A DNA stretch of 60,000 nucleotides, taken from contig NC_088321.1 of NCBI RefSeq assembly GCF_910592395.1, forward strand, positions 5,024,001-5,084,000. Reading direction: 5' to 3'. This document shows positions 45,650 through 55,100 of this stretch, one piece after another (position 1 is the first letter of the stretch; every line of letters starts with the position of its first letter). Made by a program: the position numbers and the translations under genes. The notes under the pieces were generated by a model. The model saw only the letters and a list, made by a program, of their open reading frames with translations. It was not told the DNA's origin and did not search any database. The stretch is from Lineus longissimus (taxonomy: Eukaryota; Nemertea; Pilidiophora; Heteronemertea; Lineidae).

Positions 45650-46456
45650 ATGAATTGAAATTGCCGAATTGCAAAATGTCCTTCAAACGAATGAAACCTT
45701 TACAAATGTTGTCGGGCCACTGGAAAAAATATATGGAGCTAAGTTGGACAAGGCTGACAAATATTTTGCAGCTCTCCTCGATCAAGTTGCCCAAACAATG
45801 ATCCAGGAATCTTACAACGTTTTGGCAATATCATTTGTAAAACGGGTTGTTTGCGACAGGACTGCACAGCAGACGATCTTAGACAAAATTACCCCATTCA
45901 TATGGCGTTTTTGCGGACTTAACAAAAAAAGTCAATCAAAAATGACCGAGAGATGGAAAATACATCGAAAAGTGTAGAACTGATCTTTGGCGCCTTGTTT
46001 GAAGGAGAGCAAAATGTACATTCCTTGTGGATTGAACACGCCGCTACTTTGAAGTCGCAGCAGGCTATATTGTCAATTCTCGATAGGAGATTAACTGATT
46101 AGGGTTTAGAGTTTGATGCGAAATTAAAAGAGATTGAAACCCAACTTTCGACTAAGACGATTGAACGAGCACTTTTGCAAATAGAAGTTCATTCAAGAGA
46201 CACTTCAAATCAATTAATTGAAATTTTCTGGCAGGGTGCTTTTTCCACGGCCAAACTAGCTGATATCATTTTCAGAGCTGTGACCAGCATGAGCAGCTTA
46301 GTCCACGATGCAAATCAGATTATTCAAGAATCCTCAAAGCAGTCAAAAACCCTCTCCACCACGAGTAATTTACGATTAACACATACGAAAGATTTTGAGT
46401 CTGCTGAATTTCAAAAGCTCGTACAAGACTTGGGACAGATCTATCACCCTTTATAG
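45650..46456 (+). pseudogene. Unknown decayed helical protein
   Basis: Two frames tile one protein-like sequence. The first (about 45651-45977) is rich in helix-forming residues (VVGPLEKIYGAKLDKADKYF). The second (about 45945-46456) is likewise (FDAKLKEIETQLSTK, ALLQIEVHSRD). There is an in-frame TAG at 46100-46102 and a frame change near 45945. Long Leu/Ile/Lys heptads suggest a coiled-coil or structural protein. I recognise no family. It lies just beyond the Harbinger element and before the dUTPase/polymerase relic, in the same orientation. Confidence 0.4.
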
Positions 46457-46810
46457 TTTTTCGTGGAGCAATTTAGCTCTCGAATATTATCTTGGTCACA
46501 GCTTGAGATGGAGTTTACAACTGTGCGCAAGGTGCTCCGGGGTCGCCCATCAAAAGAGCCGAGTCTGTAAGCCACCCAATAGTCCAGTGACTGCTTTTCT
46601 GCGTTATAAGAAAATGATTTTCAATGCAATACAAAATAAATTCAATCAGGCATAAAAAATATAAAGAAGTACATGTACTGTCTAATTTGCATGCTATTTG
46701 ACACATGTTTGACGTTACAGGCGTGGGAATAATCATATGTAAGTTGGCTCAAATGGTAAATGCACATGCAACAATGTCTCTCCTGACGCCTCTGCTCATA
46801 TAACTAATTA

Positions 46811-47050
46811 TGGACAGCGCCTACGTGCCTGTTATCGAGTCCTTGCAAGTGATTATTGAAACTCATTTTCGGAAGATGCCAACATGTCCCAAAATGCGGG
46901 CAGTTGATCGGGTTATAGTGATGGGCGAAGATTTTTCAATGAGGTGTTGGAAGATGAAAAACCAGGCAACATAAGAGTTGCACTAGGAAATTTCATTTTC
47001 CTGGCAGAAGAAAAGATAGCAGCCTTAGTCGGACAGGTGAACAGAGCGTG
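46811..47050 (+). pseudogene. Small unknown decayed ORF
   Basis: From ATG 46811 a 54-codon frame (MDSAYVPVIESLQVIIE..., MRAVDRVIVMGEDF) has a compact basic/hydrophobic pattern. The neighbouring frame continues protein-like (NEVLEDEKPGNIRVAL, FLAEEKIAALVGQV) to TGA near 47050, implying one frameshift near 46940. No family was recognised. Same strand and spacing as the other relic genes. Confidence 0.35.
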
Positions 47051-47199
47051 AAAAATGCTGATATCGGGCCGAGGGAACACTATGGTCGCTATGATTTAAT
47101 TGAAACCTATCATGCTCTGCCAACAGGTCCTTTACATGCAGAGTAAGTAACTTGTGCATGCAGAGTAGTGCTGCTGCATGCTGTTGAATTAAATCATAC

Positions 47200-47670
47200 T
47201 TTCGGAAAGCTCTTCGTTTGACCTGCCGTCAAACCGTATCGAATAACATCTATTATATTTACCTCGTTGGTTTCTTCTACTATGTGTCATGATGAATAAT
47301 TTGTCAGTTGACTATTCACATCATAACGTTTTGTCCAGCAACAGCAGTGAGAAATCCCCGATCGGTAAATCTGAAATGCTGCCAATAGCTGGTCTGCCAC
47401 TTCCAACTGCTAACAGCGGGCCCAGTAGAGTGGGGTCGACATTTGTTGGCGGGCCTCATCCTTCATTACGTCGGCATCAACTTTAACACGATTGGCACGA
47501 GAAGCGATGCCGTCAACGAAGCAGATGGCGAAAAGCTTGAAAAATGCAAAAGATACAGCCGCTGGTCCCAGACTACAACTGTTCCTGCTAACCTTGTTGA
47601 TTATTGTTGACGATGATACAACCACGACTACGGACGATGATGATGAATCTGTCTTAAGCGTTAGCCATGC
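47200..47670. other. Possible further relic ORFs, unresolved
   Basis: Overlapping frames at 47289-47486 and 47492-47839 have some protein-like composition. One alternative frame is open through the region, and an Asp/Thr run lies at about 47600-47640. Nothing could be assigned. Confidence 0.25.
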
Positions 47671-47905
47671 ATGCGCAGAGCAAAGCGTAGCCTGTCGTCG
47701 ACTTACGCAGAAGGCACGGTTGTCCGAACTTTGCTCTTTGGGCTTAATATTTTTAGTGCAGAAGTGTATGACTATTTGGAGGATGGTCCTTTTGGGCCTG
47801 ATAGCATCTTGCTCAATGTTCGCACAGGCATTTACATAGATTGCCCGTCGGGTTACTATGCTGAAGTTGTCTCCAGTCCCTATGTTGGTTTTCGATTCGC
47901 CGTGA
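47671..47905 (+). pseudogene. dUTPase-like fragment
   Basis: FGLNIFSAEVYDY resembles the family's first motif (the GYDLYSAE type). Then VRTGIYIDCPSGYYAEVVSS matches the second strand block and the Ser-containing motif 2. The usual Arg before that Ser is altered, and motifs 3-5 (the nucleotide-binding Asp and C-terminal arm) are missing. dUTPase hydrolyses dUTP and is common in large DNA viruses. The frame runs without a stop into polymerase sequence, so the two genes were fused by deletion. The start codon is uncertain. Confidence 0.5.
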
Positions 47906-48545
47906 GATCGCTCATTTTAGTCGGGGTACAACTGAAACCAGATACAGTTGTGCTTGATAAACCAATAGCCGTTGGTTTCCCCTGCCTTGAACTCAGCAAA
48001 TTACACGATCACAAATTTCATTATGATTTCATTCGACCAATGTATGGAAAGGACTGTCAACTGCTGGAGACCGACACTGATTCGCTAGCATACGTCATTA
48101 AAAATCACATTGCAGATGAGGACATCTTGGCCAATCGAAAATACTTTGACCTTTCCAACTACCCAAAAGCAAGTCCCATGTATTGGATCAGAGATAAAAA
48201 GTTACGGGGTACGTTTAAAAGGGAGTATTCCGACAAGCCAATTGTTGCATTTGCTGGACTCGGAAACAAAAATGTATGATTTAAAACACTTGCCAAATCA
48301 AGATGAGACAACGGTAGATAGTAGAAATGAAACAAGAAACGCTAAAGGCATTCCGCGAAGTGTCCTAAGCAATATGCGCTTTGTCGATTACAAAGCAGCT
48401 TTTTTCGAACACCAAAACCTGAAAAAAAAATACTTTAGCATACGATCGCAAAAACTAGACCTTTATACTATATCCGAAGGAAAACGAGGTCTGTCAAATT
48501 TTGACACGAACAGATTTCTCTGCGACGATGGCATTCAAACATTAG
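47906..48545 (+). pseudogene. Protein-primed family B DNA polymerase, C-terminal remnant
   Basis: LDKPIAVGFPCLELSKL and FHYDFIRPMYG precede the catalytic motif C, ETDTDSLAYVI (about 48065-48097). Next come FDLSNYP and a thumb region to stop 48277-48279. The adjoining frame (about 48258-48577) carries the remaining C-terminal blocks, including AKGIPRSVLSN, FSIRSQKLDLYT and DDGIQTLAYGNY. A single frame change near 48258 therefore breaks it. This order is typical of polymerases of Polinton/adintovirus-type elements. The exonuclease and N-terminal polymerase regions are absent. No other hallmark gene (capsid, ATPase, integrase) was identified. Confidence 0.7.
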
Positions 48546-49084
48546 CCTACGGAAACTACAATTGCGACCAAATTTAAAGAATGCTCTTTGCGGTAGTAGG
48601 CTGACGAGCAGAAGACGCCAAACATGATGGCAGCAACAAATACGTCATTCAATGTGCTGATGGATGATATGCCCGGGCTGGGTTGATATGGACATGGAGA
48701 AAACGTGTGTCTTTTTCTGCATACCGTAACAGCAGAGTTGATGGGACGAAGACAGAGATGGCTTGAACGCGCCTGAGTTGTTATAATCGATGAACTGACG
48801 ACCAGAGTTTTCACAAAGTAACAAATAGTTTGACGATGATATAAAAATATTTGCGGTGACGATTATTTCTCTGATGTTTTATTGTTTCGTAGTGACGTAC
48901 GTAACAGATGAATGTATTTTGGCGGATATGAGGCAGGAGTTAGGGCCATTTTGGTTGCAGAATCAACCGATGGTTTGAGGCAGCGTTAGTGCCGTTTTGG
49001 TTTTGGATTCCGTTTTAGCTTTGGATTTAAGGGCCTTTTTGGTGGATTTTATGGTTTGGGAATCAACCATATACTACTACTAAA
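48546..49084. other. Unannotated stretch
   Basis: No motif-bearing frame. A TTTTGG-rich, GAGG-rich segment near 48910-49060 shows weak short repetition. Confidence 0.4.
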
Positions 49085-50688
49085 GGCTCTCTCATGACAT
49101 GGGTCACATCATCGTTCTAATCGAGGTCAGCCAGATACTTGGCCGGTTCAATGCCAAAAAAGAGTAACATGAGTTTCTTAAATTGGATTCCTGTCTGGTT
49201 TGTATCGCAAGCCTTTCAAAGCCCGAAATGTATCTGTAAACCAGAGAGTAGGGGAGACCAGATACATCATAATGTTTCAACTCGAAACCGGTCAGTTTTC
49301 TCAACATCAACAATAGTACTGCATCGCTCCACTTGTACTCTTGTTGAAAAGTAAAAAGACCCCAAATACACAAGAATATATCCCAAACCACAAGGGCTAC
49401 GCATTTCATGTTTTTACCAGTTATCGATAGATATGTTGGTCATAGAACAATGCTTTTTGGATAGGTCTTGGAAACAAGGAAAACGGGGATATAAAGATAA
49501 AAATTTAAAGATTATGTTTTTCCTACTTTTTAAAAAATGACCCGATTTCAATGTTTTATGTTGATTCATATTCTTTCATATTCATTAAGCAACTTATCCC
49601 AATATTTTCTTCCTGAAATACACAATTTAAGCCAATTTCCATTGTATTTTCTGTATATAATTTATTTTATCTCTGAAAGAACTGAATTCTTCAGCCTATA
49701 AAACTGAGGAGCGGAAATTTAGGAAGAAAATGCAAAAAAACTAAAGAAAAATGTTAATTTCTTTATTTTTGTAATTGTTTGAGTCAACAATGTTTTGTGA
49801 TTGTGATGCTGCAAGAAATTTTGAAATCGGATGATTTTTTATTAGAAAAATTTCACATTTTTGAACAATATAATTGTTTTTTCATTTCCTCTTTTTCAAA
49901 TATTTATCTAACAGACATTGTTCTATAACAATATATATTTATCGATAAAAGGCGTAGCTCTTTCGGTTAAAGAGACATTCTTGTGTATTTAGTGTCTTTT
50001 TTAATACTTTTAAACGCTAATATTTTTGCATGTGGAGGGACCAATTAAGCCCGCGGGGGCAGATGTGGGCCTCACGATAGGTTCATGCAGTGCTCGCAGG
50101 GGGCTGAGCGTATTGACAGTTTGTCTTCCCGTGCCTCCCAGGCCAGTTTCCGCGAGCGCAAGACACAACTTCATATAGTCGCTTATATATGAAAAGACCT
50201 CAGTTGTGTCCCAGGCGAGTGCAGGTCGGAAGACGTCGGGAAAACAACACAGAAGACCAGTCCAGGCCCCGACGTTATCATGCACACACGCACCTCCACC
50301 ATATGAAATACATGGGCTGTAATATAGGCCTGAACAAATAGATATTCTCAGTGGGAATGTTCTTGGCGATAAAATGAATTTGCGCAATAGTAATTCCCAT
50401 GGCATAATCTGAAGGATAGATTGAGAGATGTATGTCGCAATATGATAAGTAGATTATACAAAATTGTGAACGCCCAATATCCAAAATCTTTTAAAGATAG
50501 CAGTTGCCAAATTCAAATAGTAAGCCCCTGCAACCACTATCGGCAAAGGATACAACTTACAATGGAGGAGGTCGACCTAAAATACGCTCTACTGACCGCG
50601 GTTCTAAAAACTAACAGAATACGGTAGGACAACTCTATACTCCACTAGAAGAACTAAACAAAGAACTCCAGAGTATTTGTGTAATGCT
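49085..50688 (+). repeat. Long direct repeat, right copy (~1.6 kb)
   Basis: It matches 35587-37131 in the same orientation. It begins GGCTCTCTCATGACATGGG and ends GAGTATTTGTGTAATGCT. Small indels include an extra segment near 50095-50155. It also contains the palindromic element (49342-50015). Confidence 0.75.
49342..50015. mobile_element. TIR element inside the right direct repeat
   Basis: Counterpart of 35842-36481, with the same CCAAATACACAAGAATAT... and AAACATGAAATGCG-type inverted ends, partly eroded on the right arm. It was present before the duplication, because both copies carry it at the same position. Confidence 0.55.
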
Positions 50689-51706
50689 TTAAAGGACCGA
50701 AAGTCAAATCTCCTTTTTCTGCATTGTGTGAGAACAATCAGTATGAAAAAGAGACTCACCGAGAACAGTTTGAAAATGACTTCTGCTGGGGGCCGGTTGA
50801 ATGCAACTGTTCCGATACCTTCGATCACTACTATTGTACGTACGACCTAATCCTAAGGATCTCGTGAAAGTTGATCCTGTTTTCACACAATTTGGTAATC
50901 ACTGTCAGATAGACTGATATATTATTGCCTCAGCATGCAATCGTTGGTAAGTTTATGAGCCAAGTCTCAGAATTGAACTGAGGACATGCGAACACCTTAA
51001 TGATTTTCGTATAGATGGATATGTATTTGGCGTTCCCAACTATATTTTTGTGATACCTACTCTTTTTAATGTGCTGATTCGACAGCAGTTGCCAACATTT
51101 GGCTGATAGAGCAAACAATAACTAAATTAGTCTTATCTGCTAGATGGAATTATTAATTGATCATGTTGTTTATGCCACACGGATCCTGGCTCACACACAA
51201 GATAAATAAATCATCTTTTTAAACAAATGTTCGAGTTGCGAAGATAGACCACTCGGAGCCCCTACTAACATGAACAGGGATGTCCACACCAAAAGTGATT
51301 GATGAAATGTAAACTTTTTTCTATGCAATGTACAATTTTTCTAATGTTGTGATATACATGTACTTTTAATTTAAATGCTGCAACAGAGTAATATGCTGCG
51401 CAGGACAGTTACAGCCAACAATGATGACTCAAAGTCATAATGTCATAGTGTGCACCAGTCTCTGAATACCTTCTTCGCACTCAAGTTCATGATGAGACGT
51501 GGCTTTCGAGACTCCTCTGATATTTTTCTTCTTTTTTAGTGTAATCTCCCACCAGTGGAACGATGGGACTCTCCGCTCTAACTTTGAAGTTTATCAGATG
51601 ATATATCCGGGGGTATATCTCTTAATAATCTGCTTAAACATAGATGAACAACATTTTATGCACGTCCCAACGACGATCACGATGAAAACTGCACAATCTC
51701 TGAGGA
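50689..51706. other. Unannotated stretch
   Basis: AT-rich flank of the BEL element; no feature could be supported. Confidence 0.4.
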
Positions 51707-51711
51707 CATAC
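51707..51711 (+). repeat. Target-site duplication (left) of the BEL element
   Basis: CATAC, repeated exactly at 59324-59328. Five bases is usual for BEL/Pao. Confidence 0.9.
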
Positions 51712-52031
51712 TGTAATGGCCATTTTACATTTTCAGTTTAAATTTCCCACACTTCAGCACTTTGTAAGGGACATGGAACCCTAAACTGGTTCCCTGTCCC
51801 ATCTCTATATTCCAGGTCACTTTAGTCCTTGTTTTTGGTTGGGAAGACCCCTTTCTGCCTTCTATTCTGTTTTTAGTTCAACATTTCAAGTCCTTTTCTA
51901 GATTTATCTTTCTTACTATGTCTTTATTTCTGTGAGGAGCAGTCATTTTTAGCCCTCTAACGCTTGTAAATCTGCTGCTACTGCTGCCGAATCAACGACT
52001 TAGAGTTTTTTTTTCTCTGACCGCTCCCACA
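51712..52031 (+). repeat. 5' LTR of the BEL/Pao element
   Basis: Starts TGTAATGGCC and ends GCTCCCACA. There is no clear TATA box; an initiator-like TCATTTT lies near 51943. It contains a T-run of nine near the end. Identical to 59004-59323. Confidence 0.95.
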
Positions 52032-52033
52032 TC

Positions 52034-52044
52034 ATTTACAAGCG
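52034..52044 (+). promoter_or_regulatory. Candidate self-priming primer-binding site
   Basis: ATTTACAAGCG begins two bases after the LTR and is the exact complement of CGCTTGTAAAT at 51961-51971 (and 59253-59263). No TGG-type tRNA site is present here. Inference: the transcript 5' region could fold back to prime, as known for Tf1 of fission yeast. Confidence 0.45.
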
Positions 52045-52050
52045 CTACAA

Positions 52051-52078
52051 GTTTCAAGTTTCAAGTTTCAAGTTTCAA
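52051..52078 (+). repeat. Four copies of GTTTCAA in the BEL leader
   Basis: An uninterrupted 7-bp tandem repeat between the primer site and the gag start. Function unknown; it may be a slippage product. Confidence 0.9.
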
Positions 52079-52176
52079 GATTCAGTTCCTGTCCTTCTAC
52101 CTTACGTTGATTTTCGAGGATTTACGCACTTCTTCTTCCGATCACTTCTACTTTCGAGCACTTCTTCAACATCGTT

Positions 52177-55100
52177 ATGACGGAACCTGAGGAGCAGCCA
52201 GAGGGAGCTGCAGGAGGAATGCGGAGGTCGACGAGGGACCGCAAACCAACGGCTAAAGGATTAGCGAATACTTTAGACGTTAGGAAAAAACGTCGGCGTG
52301 ATTCGTGTCGTATATTAAGGATCGTCACTGCGAAGTTAAACGAACATGTGTTAGTTGCGGATGTGCCAGTGGAGGTTGTAAGGAAGGAGTATTCTGTTTG
52401 GTTATCGAGCTATGAGGAGTTTCTGCAGTTTAACCAGGAATATCAGGCCATGTTAACTCCAGACGATCTGATAGAGGACACTGCGCATTATTTTCTGGTT
52501 CACAATGAAACATTCACCAAGTGTAAGGACCAGGTTGAAAGGTGGTTGCTAGCACACGATATTCCCAAACCACGGTCAGTTGTCAGATCCAAGAGTGAGC
52601 GTTCCAGAAAGTCAGATGCCAGCCAATCCAGGATGCAGGAGGCTACGAAAAGGGCCGAGCTGATGGCTAGAATTGCTACCCTTGACAAGAAGAGATCTTT
52701 GGAGCGAAAACGTTTAGACTTTGATATGGAGGTGGAAGAATTCAACATCAAGACTGAGATAGCCGTATGTGACGCAAAGGCAAAAGTTCTTGAAGAATTC
52801 GAACACGAAAGCAGTACCAGTACCAGTTCTGCGGATACACCGGAGAGTACACACGTAAAAGAGATGGTTCCTGTTCTTTCTAAGGATGCTGCAGACCGTA
52901 AGCGTACCCCCACTCTCGCAGGGTCTCTTAATCCCAATTTGCCAGCCACGGATCTGCACGCTCGATATTCTGCTAAAAACCCTGTGTTGCCACCAGGCGA
53001 CGTCCCCGTTCATAGAAACAAGGAACCTGACTTTAAACCTCGGAACGTTAAGGCCACAGACAGTAAGATGCCAAGCCTGGCGCGTCCTCACCCATCTGAT
53101 GATCAGGTTGCCCAAGAAGATAACAGTGGTTTGCTAGCTATAGCGAGGCAGTTAAAAAGGCCAACCTCAGAGCTAAACAAGTTTAGTGGAAACCCTATGG
53201 AGTACACGCAATTCATTAGACAGTTCAATGCCAGGATAAGTGCTTACACGGATTCATACGAAGAGAGAATGAACTATTTGTCGCAATATACAACAGGTGA
53301 AGCCCACCGAATCGTCAGGGGGTATTCCAACCTTGACGCTAAACTGGGGTATATAGCGGTGTCCGAGGAGTTCGAAGATAGATATGGCGAGACTGATGTT
53401 GTATCTCAGGCGTACGTAAAAAGGGCACTAGCTTGGCCGAGCATTCGAGCGGACAATCCAAGAGGGCTTGACGATTACGCAATATTTCTTCGTGAATGTC
53501 TATATGCCGTAGAAAATGTTCGTGGTGCGGAGGTGTTGAACTATTCTGAAAACATCAAACTGTTAGTTTATAAGTTACCCTTTCATCTGCACGATAAGTG
53601 GCGCAACATTGTGTACGAAACAAAGGACAGAAACAAGCATGTGACTTTTGGTCAATTTGTGATGTTCGTTCGCAAGGAGGCCAAAAAGGCCATTGATCCA
53701 ACGTATGGTCGCGATGTGATGCATTCGATTCAATCAGACGCCAAACATACCGCGAAAAAGCCAAGTTCTAGGAAGCATGATCATAAAGCTCTTACTAGTG
53801 CCGCTGTGGCTGAAACTGCGGTTAGTTCACAATCCGGTTCCGCGCAAAGTAAACCTAAACAGACAATGACAGCCAATCAGAACAAGAGACTCGCCTTTTC
53901 AAGGCCCTGCATTTTTTGTAAGGGCAGCAACCATGCCATGGACAGTTGTGATGAGTTGGCGAAACTAACTTTGAAGGAACGTTACGCTTTCATTAGGGCG
54001 CAGGGTCTTTGTTATGGTTGTCTGGTATACGGGCATCAACGTGGCTCTTGCAAACAAAAACTAAGCTGCGCACATTGCAAACGCTTTCACCCATCAATCC
54101 TTCACGTCCAGTCCAGATCTAGCCAGGCTGATGGTACAACCGAGCCATCTGGTGTCACCCTTGGCCTTGCTGCATTACCTAATCGTGATAAGGGGGCCGG
54201 GGACAAACGTGATTTTGCAGTAGGCATTGTTCCAGTCCGGGTCAGGTCTAAAAACGGAAATACGTGCATAGATACATACGCATTTCTCGATACCGGAAGC
54301 ACTGCGACTTTCTGTACAGAGGAACTCATGAGATCCTTAAATCTCTCGGGGTGCAAGAAGAAGCTATCCATCCGCACGATGGGCCAAGAGAAACTGCAGG
54401 ACAGCTACGTCATCTCGGGCCTAGAGGTACTTAGTATGAACGGTGAAAATGTAGCCGACCTGCCACCTGTTTTTACCCAGTCTTGCTTACCAGTAACCAG
54501 GAAGGATGTAGTAACCTCTGCGGACATTGAGAAATACTCATACTTGAAGCAAGTACCGTTACAGTCATGTGATAGTGATGTAGGACTCTTGATTGGGGTT
54601 AATGTTCCCCATGTCATGCAACCGTTGAAGGTCATTCCAAGCCAGGGGAATGGCCCTTATGCTGTGCAGACTATCTTAGGTTGGGTAGTCAACGGTCCTT
54701 TAAACACATCAGGGGATGATGATCACTCGTGTTCATCTGCCTTGGTGAACCGGATTTCGGTACAGACCGTTCAGACTCTAGAGGAACAAGTTCGAGACCA
54801 CATAAATTATGATTTTAGCGAGCGGGTCATTGACGATCAGGAACAGCCATCCAAGAATGACAAACAGTTTATTAGATCAGTGTCAGAATCAGTTGAGTTC
54901 ATTGATGGTCATTATGTTATTGGTCTGCCTTTCAAGGATGAAAACGTGCGCATGCCCAATAATCGGCCTCAAGCAGTACAACGCATGGAATCACTGAGGC
55001 GAAAATTCCATAAAAGCACTGACTTTCATGAAAGGTACAAAACGTTCATGAACAAACTGTTTGATAATGATTATGCTAGGGTCGCGCCTGAAGACGATAT

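Noticed and set aside
35587-50688. Interpreting the 1.55-kb direct repeats as LTRs of one 15-kb retrotransposon
   Set aside because: The copies do not start TG/end CA, no primer site follows the left copy, and the interior belongs to unrelated elements.
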